DNA of 64,000 nucleotides from Neorhizobium sp. UBA3556. Lineage in GTDB: Bacteria; Pseudomonadota; Alphaproteobacteria; Rhizobiales; Rhizobiaceae. Positions 35,711-44,771 of this stretch are shown here, one piece after another. How positions within the stretch are numbered: the stretch's first letter is position 1; every line of letters begins with the position of its first letter. Under the pieces are notes generated by a model, which searched no databases, had not been told where the DNA came from, and worked only from the letters and a program-made list of their open reading frames with translations. The position numbers and the translations under genes are program-made. The stretch spans positions 1-64,000 of the forward strand of contig DFNX01000009.1 in NCBI GenBank assembly GCA_002376235.1, read 5' to 3'.

Positions 35711-37189
35711 ATGACGATGGTGATGAGCTGGGCCGAATGGTTCGGCAAAGACGGTCTTGGCCTTGCAAAACTGGTGAAAAGCGGTGAGGTCACCGCATCC
35801 GAACTTGCAACACAGGCAGCAACGGCGATCAAGGCGGTCAATCCGCAGATCAGCGGCGTGGTCGAGATTTTCGAGGACGCTGTTTCAGACGCTACCGTCA
35901 ATGGTGCAAATCCCGAAGGGGCCTTCGCAGGCCTGCCCTTTCTCTTGAAAGATCTCGGCCCGACGCTTGCCGGCCGGCTTCAGGAACAAGGCTCGCTTTA
36001 CATGAAGGGCAATCGCCCGAGCTCCGACACCTTCCTGACCACGAAAATGAAGGCGGCAGGCCTCAATATCATCGGCCGCACCACCACCCCGGAATTCGGC
36101 TGCTGTAGCTCGGCGGAAAATCCTGCGCTTTATGTCACCCGCAATCCGTGGAACACGGATTTCACCAGTTGCGGCTCGTCTGCCGGCTCCGCCGTCATGG
36201 TCGGCGCAGGCGTCGTGCCGCTTGCCCATGCAACGGATGGCGGCGGTTCGATCCGCATTCCGGCAGGCGTTAATGGAGGCATCGGGCTGAAGTCCTCGCG
36301 CGGTACCTTCTCCATTGCCCCTGCGGCTTCGGACTTCACCTCCGTCGTCTCGACACAGGGCTGCATCACCAGAACGGTGCGGGACACCGCCGCCTTCGTC
36401 GACAATTGCCGAGGCGGCGCACCGGGCGAGTTCATGCCCTACTGGTCGCCGGATGAGCCATTTCTGGAGTTGGTCCAACGCGATCCCAAGCCATTGCGCA
36501 TCGCCGTTTCCCACGAATGGGGACCGTACAGATCGACGCCGCATATCGCTTCAGAACTGGAGCGTACCGCCCGTTTCCTCGAAAGCCTCGGCCACCACGT
36601 CGAGTGGATCAAACCCGAGATCGACTTCGAAAAGGCCTATGCGGCACAGACCGCCTGCTACATCACCAACTTCGCCCAGACGGTGAACAACCTCCTGCGC
36701 ACGCGCGGCCTCGACAAGCCACCGGCTAACCTTATCGAGCCGATGAACATCCGCATCTGGGAACAGGGCAAGGATGCGACCTATACCGATCGCGCAGACA
36801 TGCAGCTCGCCTTCAACGAAACGGCCCGCACCTTCGGGGAATTCTACGAAAAATGGGACATCGTGCTGACGCCGATCACCGCGCGGGAAACACCGCCGAT
36901 TGGCACGACCGAATATCTGACGATGACCGACAATCCCTCCGCGCTCGACTGGTTTGCCAATCTTTGGGGCTTTTTCGCCTACACCCCCTTCAGCAATCTC
37001 TGCGGCACGCCGGGTTTGAGCCTGCCGCTTGCCAAACATGCCAATGGCCTGCCTCTTGGCATGCAGATCCAGACCGGTCTTGGCCGCGACGGACTGCTGC
37101 TTCAGCTGGCAGCCCAGATCGAACGGGCAATCGGCGGCAAATGGAACCTCGGTGATCTGCCGAAAGTACACGTGACCGCAATCGCCTGA
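35711..37189 (+). CDS. Amidase signature family hydrolase
   Basis: This protein of about 492 residues has the Ser-cisSer-Lys apparatus: the lysine in FLLKDLGP near 78, the Gly/Ser-rich GSSAGSAVMVGAGVVPLAHATDGGGSIRIPAG block near 155-185, and CGTPGLSLPLA near the end. It hydrolyses an amide; candidates are aryl- or acyl-amides, and the substrate is unknown. The ATG at 35711 is preferred because GGGGA lies six bases before it; an ATG at 35705 overlaps that site. It has its own 150-bp leader and no obvious partner gene. Confidence 0.88.
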   Translation: MTMVMSWAEWFGKDGLGLAKLVKSGEVTASELATQAATAIKAVNPQISGVVEIFEDAVSDATVNGANPEGAFAGLPFLLKDLGPTLAGRLQEQGSLYMKGNRPSSDTFLTTKMKAAGLNIIGRTTTPEFGCCSSAENPALYVTRNPWNTDFTSCGSSAGSAVMVGAGVVPLAHATDGGGSIRIPAGVNGGIGLKSSRGTFSIAPAASDFTSVVSTQGCITRTVRDTAAFVDNCRGGAPGEFMPYWSPDEPFLELVQRDPKPLRIAVSHEWGPYRSTPHIASELERTARFLESLGHHVEWIKPEIDFEKAYAAQTACYITNFAQTVNNLLRTRGLDKPPANLIEPMNIRIWEQGKDATYTDRADMQLAFNETARTFGEFYEKWDIVLTPITARETPPIGTTEYLTMTDNPSALDWFANLWGFFAYTPFSNLCGTPGLSLPLAKHANGLPLGMQIQTGLGRDGLLLQLAAQIERAIGGKWNLGDLPKVHVTAIA

Positions 37190-37510
37190 CAGCTGCTCTC
37201 AACGGCGGCACGCCATGCTGCTGGCACAAACTCGACGCGGCATCCCATGGGCCACCCCGTCAGCGACCTATCGTCGCTGACGAGAGACACACCATCCCGG
37301 AAAACCGCCCAGGTTCAAGCTTCAAATGACAGGCTAAACAAGGAACCCGGCAGAAAAGGGCGACTGACGGCACTGTCGCTCTTGCACTCGCCGTACCGCT
37401 AAGTACCATTACCGGCCTTTCCGCCCGGAAAACCTTGTCGTAACACTTGTCGATAGGAAACGCCGGTACCGCCGGCGGGGCATTACGAAAACGAACTGGG
37501 GACGAAACGA
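37190..37510. other. 321-bp intergenic region between amidase and pntA
   Basis: It contains the stem-loop listed at 37258 and the presumed pntA promoter. No gene was found. Confidence 0.4.
37258..37282 (+). terminator. Stem-loop downstream of the amidase gene
   Basis: A perfect 10-bp stem (CGTCAGCGAC at 37258-37267, GTCGCTGACG at 37273-37282) with loop CTATC lies 68 bp after the stop. There is no T tract, so it may stabilise the 3' end or stop transcription with help. Confidence 0.5.
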
Positions 37511-39085
37511 TTGAAGATCGGGGTATTGAGAGAGCGCGGGGATCGCGAGGCGCGAGTTGCGATGACGCCGGAGAGTGCGTTGGCCTTGCAGAAGCTGGGC
37601 TATGACTGTGTGATCGAAGCGGGTGCGGGCAAGGCTGCAGGCTTTGCCGATGACGCCTATCGCGCAGCAGGCGTGAGCGTGGTCGAGACGGCTGATGCGC
37701 TGGTTGCGGCCTCCGACGTGATCGCAAAAGTGCGTCCGCCGGAAGCGGCTGAGGTCGACAAGCTCGGTCCGGGCAAAACGCTGATCTCCTTCTTCTACCC
37801 GGCCCAGAACAAGGACCTGCTCGAGCAGGCCAAGGCGAAGGGCGCGAACGTCATCGCCATGGACATGGTGCCGCGCATTTCGCGCGCCCAGAAGATGGAT
37901 GCTCTGTCGTCGATGGCCAATATCGCCGGTTACCGCGCCGTCATCGAGGCCGGCAACAATTTCGGCCGCTTCTTCACCGGGCAGGTCACGGCTGCCGGCA
38001 AGGTACCGCCCGCAAAAGTTCTGGTCATCGGTGCAGGCGTTGCAGGCCTTGCCGCGATCGGCACCGCCACCTCGCTCGGCGCCATCACCTACGCCTTCGA
38101 CGTCCGCCCGGAAGTGGCTGAGCAGATCGAGTCGATGGGGGCAGAATTTGTCTTCCTCGATTTCAAGGAAAGTCAGCAGGATGGCGCTGCCACTGGCGGT
38201 TATGCCGCTCCCTCGTCTCCCGAGTTCCGCGAGAAGCAGCTGGAAAAGTTCCGCGAGCTTGCACCTGAAATCGACATCGTCATCACCACCGCGCTGATCC
38301 CTGGTCGTGACGCACCCAAGCTTTGGACCGCCGACATGGTGGCCCTGATGAAGCCCGGTTCGGTCATCATCGACTTGGCGGCAGAGCGCGGCGGCAATTG
38401 CGACCTCACCGTCGCCGACCAGAAGATCGTCTCGGACAACGGCGTCATCGTCATCGGCTATACGGATTTTCCGAGCCGCATGGCCGCCCAGTCCTCGACG
38501 CTGTATTCGACCAATATCCGCCACATGATGACGGACCTGACGCCGGCAAAGGACGGTATCGTCGTCCACAATATGGAAGACGATGTCATCCGGGGCGCGA
38601 CTGTCACCAAGGACGGCGAGATCACTTTCCCGCCGCCGCCGCCGAAGATCAAGGCGATCGCCGCCCAGAAGCCGAAGGAGAAGGCAAAAGAGCTGACGCC
38701 GGAGGAAAAGCGGGCAAACGAAGTTGCAGCCTTCAAGGCACAGACCAAGAACCAGGCGATCCTGCTTGGTGTCGCGACTGTGCTGCTTTTGATCGTCGGC
38801 GCCTATGCGCCGGCAAGCTTCATGAGCCATTTCGTCGTCTTCGTGCTTTCCTGCTTCATCGGCTTCCAGGTCATCTGGAACGTCTCGCATTCGCTGCACA
38901 CGCCGCTGATGGCCGTGACGAACGCCATTTCCGGCATCGTCATCCTCGGTGCGCTGCTGCAGATCGGCTCGGGCAACTGGCTGGTCGTCGTGCTTGGCGC
39001 TTTGTCGGTTCTGGTTGCGACGATCAATATCGTCGGCGGTTTTCTCGTGACACGGCGCATGCTCGCCATGTTCCAGAAGTCTTGA
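37511..39085 (+). CDS. pntA: Proton-translocating NAD(P) transhydrogenase, alpha subunit
   Basis: This 524-residue fused subunit holds the NAD(H)-binding domain I (RDPR-like region MVPRISRAQKMDALSSMANIAGYRAV, Rossmann motif GAGVAGLAAIGTA near 178) and four membrane helices at the C-terminus. A charged linker rich in Lys, Glu and Pro (about 380-415) joins them. With PntB it transfers hydride between NADH and NADP+ at the cost of proton motive force. Translation starts at TTG 37511. It lies 20 bp before pntB. Confidence 0.95.
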   Translation: MKIGVLRERGDREARVAMTPESALALQKLGYDCVIEAGAGKAAGFADDAYRAAGVSVVETADALVAASDVIAKVRPPEAAEVDKLGPGKTLISFFYPAQNKDLLEQAKAKGANVIAMDMVPRISRAQKMDALSSMANIAGYRAVIEAGNNFGRFFTGQVTAAGKVPPAKVLVIGAGVAGLAAIGTATSLGAITYAFDVRPEVAEQIESMGAEFVFLDFKESQQDGAATGGYAAPSSPEFREKQLEKFRELAPEIDIVITTALIPGRDAPKLWTADMVALMKPGSVIIDLAAERGGNCDLTVADQKIVSDNGVIVIGYTDFPSRMAAQSSTLYSTNIRHMMTDLTPAKDGIVVHNMEDDVIRGATVTKDGEITFPPPPPKIKAIAAQKPKEKAKELTPEEKRANEVAAFKAQTKNQAILLGVATVLLLIVGAYAPASFMSHFVVFVLSCFIGFQVIWNVSHSLHTPLMAVTNAISGIVILGALLQIGSGNWLVVVLGALSVLVATINIVGGFLVTRRMLAMFQKS

Positions 39086-39105
39086 GTGCGTAGGGGGTAA
39101 TCATC

Positions 39106-40551
39106 ATGACGATCGGTATCGTTTCGGCCGCCTACATTTCTGCAGCGGTTCTCTTCATCCTGTCGCTCGGCGGCCTTTCCGGCCAGGAAAGCGCCAAGCG
39201 TGCCGTGCTCTACGGCATCATCGGCATGGCGCTCGCCGTCATCGCCACCTTCTTTGGTCCAGGTGTCGCCACCAGCTTCGGCATCGGACTGATCATCCTG
39301 ATCATGGTCGCTGCCGGCTCGGTTGCCGGTTATTACGTCGCTGTCCGCGTGCAGATGACGGAAATGCCGCAGCTTGTGGCAGCCCTTCACTCCTTCGTTG
39401 GCCTTGCCGCCGTCTTCATCGGCTACAATGCCCATATAGAGGCATGGCGGGTCGGTGGCCTTGACGACGCTGCCCGTGCGGCACTTCAGGGCTTCTCAGC
39501 CATCCTCGCTCATAAGGATCCGGTCGAACTGGCGATCATGAAGGTCGAGGTCTTCCTCGGCGTCTTCATCGGTGCGGTCACCTTCACCGGCTCCGTCGTC
39601 GCCTTCGGCAAGCTGGCCGGCAAGGTCGATGGCAAGGCGAAGAAACTGCCCGGCGGACATTTCCTCAATGCCGGTGCAGCGATCCTGTCGCTTCTGCTGC
39701 TGCTTGCCTATTGCAACGGTGCAGGCGTCTGGACGCTGATCGCCATGACACTGCTCGCCTTCTTCATCGGTTACCACCTGATCATGGGCATCGGCGGCGC
39801 CGATATGCCGGTCGTGGTGTCGATGCTGAACAGCTATTCCGGCTGGGCTGCAGCCGCCATCGGCTTCACGCTCGGCAACGATCTTTTGATCGTCACCGGC
39901 GCGCTGGTAGGCTCCTCGGGTGCGATCTTATCCTACATCATGTGCAAGGCGATGAACCGCTCCTTCATCTCGGTCATTCTCGGCGGCTTTGGCGGCACGA
40001 CGGGTCCGGCGATGGAAATCGAAGGCGAACAGATCGCCATCGATGCCGAAGGTGTCGCCAATGCCTTGAACGATGCGGACTCGGTCATCATCGTCCCGGG
40101 CTACGGCATGGCTGTGGCGCAGGCCCAGCAGGCCGTTTCGGAACTGACCCGCAAGCTGCGCGCCTCCGGCAAGGAAGTCCGCTTCGCCATCCATCCGGTC
40201 GCCGGCCGTCTGCCGGGCCACATGAACGTGCTCTTGGCAGAAGCCAAGGTGCCCTACGACATCGTCATGGAAATGGATGAGATCAACGACGATTTCCCGA
40301 GTACCGATGTCGTCATCGTCATCGGCTCAAACGACATCGTCAATCCGGCAGCCCAGGAAGACCCGAACTCGCCGATATCAGGCATGCCGGTGCTCGAAGT
40401 CTGGAAGGCCAAGCAGGTCTTCGTCTCCAAGCGCGGCCAGGGCACCGGTTATTCCGGCATCGAGAACCCGCTCTTCTACAAGGAGAACACACGGATGTTC
40501 TATGGCGACGCCAAGAAGTCCGTCAACGATCTCCTGCCGATGATCAAGTAG
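39106..40551 (+). CDS. pntB: NAD(P) transhydrogenase, beta subunit
   Basis: This 481-residue protein starts with about eight or nine membrane helices (with GLAAVFIGYNAHIE near 100). It ends in the NADP(H)-binding domain III, marked by VIIVPGYGMAVAQAQQAVSEL near 330, HPVAGRLPGHMNVLLAEA and IGSNDIVNPAA near 408. It completes the proton channel with PntA. The ATG follows GTAGGGGGT. Confidence 0.96.
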   Translation: MTIGIVSAAYISAAVLFILSLGGLSGQESAKRAVLYGIIGMALAVIATFFGPGVATSFGIGLIILIMVAAGSVAGYYVAVRVQMTEMPQLVAALHSFVGLAAVFIGYNAHIEAWRVGGLDDAARAALQGFSAILAHKDPVELAIMKVEVFLGVFIGAVTFTGSVVAFGKLAGKVDGKAKKLPGGHFLNAGAAILSLLLLLAYCNGAGVWTLIAMTLLAFFIGYHLIMGIGGADMPVVVSMLNSYSGWAAAAIGFTLGNDLLIVTGALVGSSGAILSYIMCKAMNRSFISVILGGFGGTTGPAMEIEGEQIAIDAEGVANALNDADSVIIVPGYGMAVAQAQQAVSELTRKLRASGKEVRFAIHPVAGRLPGHMNVLLAEAKVPYDIVMEMDEINDDFPSTDVVIVIGSNDIVNPAAQEDPNSPISGMPVLEVWKAKQVFVSKRGQGTGYSGIENPLFYKENTRMFYGDAKKSVNDLLPMIK

Positions 40552-40918
40552 CAGCAGAAACACATTCGGGGCCGAATTGCCGGCCCCGAACAACACTGGC
40601 GGCACGAAACCGGCTCCCCTCGAATTGAGGCAGGTCAATGCGCAACCTGACGACCGGTGAGCTTCATGACGGATCGTTCAGACAAGATCCGCAGCCGTAA
40701 CGAAAGCCATGCGCCCCACCTCTCCCCCGACCGATGATGCTGCACCGGCCATATTGATTGGCCCGACGTCATCCGATCGCGTAAAAGGCCGGTGTGAGGC
40801 CCGAGACAGTTGTTGCGTACCACCCGTTATTGCAACACTCCTGATCCTGGGTCTGGATCATCTCGGTGCAGCGCTGGAACGCCTCATCCGCTGGCGCAGA
40901 TAGAATAAAGGACATCTC
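40552..40918. other. 367-bp intergenic region between pntB and btsS
   Basis: After the pntB stem-loop no gene or clear promoter was identified. The last bases provide AAAGGAC as ribosome-binding site for btsS. Confidence 0.4.
40565..40590 (+). terminator. Rho-independent-like terminator of pntAB
   Basis: A perfect 10-bp GC-rich stem (TTCGGGGCCG at 40565-40574 and CGGCCCCGAA at 40581-40590) with a six-base loop lies 14 bp after the pntB stop. No T run follows. Confidence 0.65.
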
Positions 40919-42724
40919 ATGTTCGGCTGGACGGACCTTGTTATCGGCCTGATGCAGCAGACATGCGTCTATCTCGTCATTGCCTATCTGTTCAGCAAGA
41001 CACCGCTTTTCCTGCCGCTGATGCAGGTGACCGTGCGCCCGTCGCGAAAGGTGGCCTGTTACGTCATTTTCTCGATGTTCTGCATCATGGGCACCTATTT
41101 CGGCCTGCATATCGATGAGGCGATCGCCAATACGAGAGCGATCGGCGCAGTGCTCGGCGGCATTTTGGGCGGACCGCTGGTTGGCCTCGCTGTGGGTCTC
41201 ACAGGTGGCATGCACCGTTATTCGCTCGGCGGCTTTACCGCGCTTGCCTGCGCCATCGCCACAACGGCGGAAGGCCTGATCGGCGGGCTGGTGCATAGTT
41301 ATCTGCGGCGCCAGCACAGGACCGATCTCCTGTTCTGGCCGCCCTTGATCGCCGGTGTCACCCTGTGCGCCGAAGTCGTGCAGATGTCGATCATCCTCAT
41401 CGTCGCCGATCCGTTCATCGATTCCGCCCATCTCGTGCAGACCATCGCCCTGCCGATGATGGTCGCCAACACCGTCGGCGCGGCGATGTTCATGAACATC
41501 CTGGGCGACCGGCGCCGGCTTTTCGAGACCCATTCGACGATCTTTTCCGGCAAGGCGCTGAAGATTGCAGAACGCGCCGAAGGCGTGCTGCGCAACGGCT
41601 TTAACGCCGAAAACAGCACCAAGGTTGCCCGCATTCTCTACGAAGAAGCCAATGTCGGGGCGGTTGCCATCACCGACCGCGAAAAGATCCTCGCCTTCAT
41701 CGGCATCGGTGCAGACCACCACCTGCCCGGCCGCGCCATCACCTCGGCCCAGACGCAGGAAGCAATCGCGGAAAACAAGGTCATGTATGCCGATGGCGAC
41801 GAGGTGAGCTATCAATGCTCGATCCATCCCAACTGCCCGCTCGGATCGTCACTCGTCATTCCGCTCAAAGGTGAAGACAACGCGGTTATCGGCACGATCA
41901 AGCTTTATGAGCCAAAGACCAAGCTGTTTTCGACCTTCAACCGTTCGCTTGGTGAAGGCGTGGCCCGCCTGCTTTCGGCGCAGATCCTTGCCGGCCGCTA
42001 TGAGCGCCAGAAGCAGATGCTGGTCGAATCCGAGATCAAGCTCCTGCATGCGCAGGTCAACCCGCATTTTCTCTTCAACACGCTCAACACGCTGTCGGCC
42101 ATCATCCGCATCGATGCGAGCGAGGCGCGAAATCTCGTGCAGAACCTGTCGACCTTCTTCCGCAAGAACCTGAAACGAACCAACGACATCGTCACGCTGT
42201 CGGACGAGATCGAGCATGTGAACGCCTATCTGCAGATCGAAAAGGCCCGTTTCCGTGATCACCTTCAGGTGGAGATCGATGTTCCGGAAGATCTTGCACA
42301 GGTCCATCTTCCGGCCTTTTCGCTCCAGCCCCTGGTCGAAAATGCCATCAAGCACGGCACGTCACAGCTGATCGGAGAAGGCCGGATCACAATCTCGGCC
42401 AGCTGCGAAAACGGCACGCTTCTCGTCTCCGTGACGGATAATGCCGGCCTTTTCGAGAAAAAGCCGAGCGCGGATATGGGGCTCGGCATGAACATCGTCG
42501 ATCGCCGCACAAAAGGCCATTTCGGCGATGGTTACGGTATCGACGTGAGTTGGGAACCGGAGGTCTTCACCACTGTCAGCCTGCGGCTGCCGATGAGCGG
42601 CGAATGCTGTGATCACGCCGACAAGCATGAGCATGGCCACCAGCATCAACACGATGCCGACACGCCGGTTCGCGCCCCATCGCGCGGTCGCTCGAAGGTC
42701 GCCCGTTTCTGGCCTCTGGCCTGA
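40919..42724 (+). CDS. btsS: LytS/BtsS-type sensor histidine kinase
   Basis: This 601-residue kinase begins with a 5TM-LYT membrane sensor (about 1-190, with GAVLGGILGGPLVGLAVGLTGGMHRYSLGG). A GAF domain (about 225-360) follows, then the His_kinase motif HAQVNPHFLFNTLNTLSAIIR with the phosphorylated histidine near 382, and an HATPase domain (LVENAIKHG near 473). In E. coli BtsS binds pyruvate and drives BtsR to activate btsT; the neighbours here match that system. The extreme C-terminus carries an unusual His-rich tail (about 561-580) ending in a basic stretch. Confidence 0.88.
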   Translation: MFGWTDLVIGLMQQTCVYLVIAYLFSKTPLFLPLMQVTVRPSRKVACYVIFSMFCIMGTYFGLHIDEAIANTRAIGAVLGGILGGPLVGLAVGLTGGMHRYSLGGFTALACAIATTAEGLIGGLVHSYLRRQHRTDLLFWPPLIAGVTLCAEVVQMSIILIVADPFIDSAHLVQTIALPMMVANTVGAAMFMNILGDRRRLFETHSTIFSGKALKIAERAEGVLRNGFNAENSTKVARILYEEANVGAVAITDREKILAFIGIGADHHLPGRAITSAQTQEAIAENKVMYADGDEVSYQCSIHPNCPLGSSLVIPLKGEDNAVIGTIKLYEPKTKLFSTFNRSLGEGVARLLSAQILAGRYERQKQMLVESEIKLLHAQVNPHFLFNTLNTLSAIIRIDASEARNLVQNLSTFFRKNLKRTNDIVTLSDEIEHVNAYLQIEKARFRDHLQVEIDVPEDLAQVHLPAFSLQPLVENAIKHGTSQLIGEGRITISASCENGTLLVSVTDNAGLFEKKPSADMGLGMNIVDRRTKGHFGDGYGIDVSWEPEVFTTVSLRLPMSGECCDHADKHEHGHQHQHDADTPVRAPSRGRSKVARFWPLA

Positions 42725-42770
42725 TCCGGCTGCAAAGGGCCACGAAAGGCCCCCGGCGCGAAAATGATCC

Positions 42771-42799
42771 ACCACTCAGGCCCTGTTCCCTGCCGCTCA
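42771..42799 (+). promoter_or_regulatory. Putative BtsR (LytTR) operator upstream of cstA/btsT
   Basis: ACCACTCA (42771-42778) and GCCGCTCA (42792-42799) form a direct repeat with a 13-base spacer. As I remember it, the E. coli BtsR site is ACC(G/A)CT(C/T)A repeated with 13 bases between; only the first base of the second half differs here. It lies 89 bases before the transporter ATG, a suitable place for activation. Confidence 0.6.
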
Positions 42800-42887
42800 C
42801 GGCGCGCTGGCGCCACTGACCGAAACACCCACTCCCGCTTGCGATAGGCCTGTGTAGCTTGATGTCATCCAATGGAGGGACATCAAC

Positions 42888-44696
42888 ATGGCAAACGCCC
42901 TGACAATCGTCATCGGCACCGCCTGCATCCTCGCGATCTGCTACCGCTTTTACGGTATCTTCTTCGTTCGCAAGGTACTCGGCGTCGACGACAGTGAAGT
43001 AACCCCGTCGCACACGCTTGCAGACGGACGCAACTACGTGCCGACCAAGAAGTGGGTGAATGCCGGCCAGCATTTTGCCGCCATCGCCGCAGCCGGCCCG
43101 CTTGTCGGCCCGGTTCTTGCCGCGCAATACGGCTACCTGCCCGGCCTCATCTGGCTGCTTGTCGGCTGCGTCATCGGTGGCGCGGTGCATGACACGGTCG
43201 TGCTCTTTGCCTCGATGAAACATAAGGGCTCGTCGCTGTCGGAAGTCGCCAAGGCCGAGCTCGGTCCGGTCGCCGGCTGGTGCACAGGTCTTGCGATGCT
43301 ATTCATCATCACCATCACCATGGCAGGTCTGTCGATGGTCGTGGTGCATGCGCTGGAACGCAACCCCTGGGGCACTTTCGCGGTCTTCATGACCATCCCG
43401 ATCGCCATGGCTGTCGGCCTGTATGAAAAAATGGGCGGCAATGCCAAAATCGGCACCTATGTCGGCCTCGCCGCCATCCTCGCCTCGGTCTTTGCCGGCC
43501 CTTACGTGCAGGAATCGGCACTCGGCCAGTGGTTCACCTTCCACTATGATACGCTCGGCATCATGCTGCCGATCTACGCCTTCCTCGCCAGCGCCCTGCC
43601 GGTCTGGTTGCTGCTGACGCCCCGCGGTTATCTTTCGAGCTTCCTCAAGATCGGCGTCTTTGCCGCTCTCGTCGTCGGCGTCGTCATCATCAACCCTGAA
43701 ATCAAGATGCCGGCCCTCACCGAATTCATCCATGGCGGTGGCCCGGTTCTAGCCGGCCCGGTCTGGCCTTTCATCTCGATCACAATTGCATGTGGTGCCA
43801 TCTCGGGTTTCCACGCCTTCATCGGCTCGGGCACCACGCCGAAGCTGGTCGACAAGTGGAGCGACATCCGCCCGGTCGCCTTCGGCATGATGCTGGTCGA
43901 ATGCCTTGTCGCGGTTCTCGCCCTGATCGCCGCAACCGCGCTTCCGATGGCCGACTACTTCGCCATTAACGCATCGCCGGAAGTGTTCGCGACGCTCGGC
44001 ATGACGGTTCAGGACCTGCCGCGCCTTGAACAGGCAATCGGCATGGACCTGGCCGGCCGTACCGGTGGTGCAGTGACGCTCGCCGTCGGCATGACTGAGA
44101 TCTTCACCAGCATTCCCTGGTTCAAGACGCTCGCTGCCTACTTCTTCCAGTTCGTCATCATGTTCGAGGCCGTTTTCATCCTGACCGCGATCGACTCGGG
44201 TACCCGCGTCGCCCGCTACCTGATCCAGGACATTTTGGGTGACCTCTGGGCTCCGATGAAACAGATCAACTGGATGCCCGGCTCGATCTTCGCCAGCATC
44301 ATCGCCTGCCTGCTTTGGGGTTATCTGCTGAACTCGGGCGACATCAACTCGGTCTGGGCGCTGTTCGGTGTCTCGAACCAGATGATGGCTTCGCTAGGAC
44401 TCACCATCGGCGCAACCATCATCCTGCGGATGTCGGCCAAGCGCATCTACATGCTAACCTGCCTCATCCCGCTCGCCTACCTGTTCGTCACCGTGAACTA
44501 TGCGGGCTACTGGATGATCGCCAATGTCTACCTGAACGACGCGGCCAAGGGCTACAACCCGGTCAACGCAGCCCTGTCGATCATCATGATGGTGCTTGGC
44601 ATCGTGGTCCTGGTCGCCGCCATGTTCAAGTGGAAGGACATGCTGCGCACCGGCCAAAACGGTGAAGCTCAGCTGGCGCTTTCGCCCGCAGAATAA
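42888..44696 (+). CDS. cstA: CstA-family carbon starvation / pyruvate transporter
   Basis: This 602-residue protein has about sixteen membrane segments and CstA signatures: HFAAIAAAGPLVGPVLAAQYGYLPGLIWLLVGCVIGGAVHD near the start and GFHAFIGSGTTPKL in the middle. The family includes the pyruvate/H+ symporter BtsT and the peptide or pyruvate transporter CstA. The neighbouring BtsS and BtsR genes and a BtsR-like operator upstream favour regulated pyruvate uptake. GGAGGG precedes the ATG. Confidence 0.9.
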   Translation: MANALTIVIGTACILAICYRFYGIFFVRKVLGVDDSEVTPSHTLADGRNYVPTKKWVNAGQHFAAIAAAGPLVGPVLAAQYGYLPGLIWLLVGCVIGGAVHDTVVLFASMKHKGSSLSEVAKAELGPVAGWCTGLAMLFIITITMAGLSMVVVHALERNPWGTFAVFMTIPIAMAVGLYEKMGGNAKIGTYVGLAAILASVFAGPYVQESALGQWFTFHYDTLGIMLPIYAFLASALPVWLLLTPRGYLSSFLKIGVFAALVVGVVIINPEIKMPALTEFIHGGGPVLAGPVWPFISITIACGAISGFHAFIGSGTTPKLVDKWSDIRPVAFGMMLVECLVAVLALIAATALPMADYFAINASPEVFATLGMTVQDLPRLEQAIGMDLAGRTGGAVTLAVGMTEIFTSIPWFKTLAAYFFQFVIMFEAVFILTAIDSGTRVARYLIQDILGDLWAPMKQINWMPGSIFASIIACLLWGYLLNSGDINSVWALFGVSNQMMASLGLTIGATIILRMSAKRIYMLTCLIPLAYLFVTVNYAGYWMIANVYLNDAAKGYNPVNAALSIIMMVLGIVVLVAAMFKWKDMLRTGQNGEAQLALSPAE

Positions 44697-44729
44697 AACT
44701 TCCCCGAGGCTAATCCTCCCATAGCCTCG

Positions 44730-44764
44730 AAACCCGGCGCATGTCTCCCACATGCGCCGGGTTT
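44730..44764. terminator. Bidirectional terminator between cstA and btsR
   Basis: A perfect 14-bp stem (AAACCCGGCGCATG at 44730-44743, CATGCGCCGGGTTT at 44751-44764) with a 7-nt loop. It carries terminal A and T tracts in both directions and sits in the 75-bp spacer between convergent genes. Confidence 0.85.
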
Positions 44765-44771
44765 AGCGTAT

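Noticed and set aside
37409..38899. 496-residue minus-strand open frame opposite pntA
   Set aside because: pntA is unmistakable on the plus strand; the opposite frame is rich in His, Asp and Arg, as shadow frames are.
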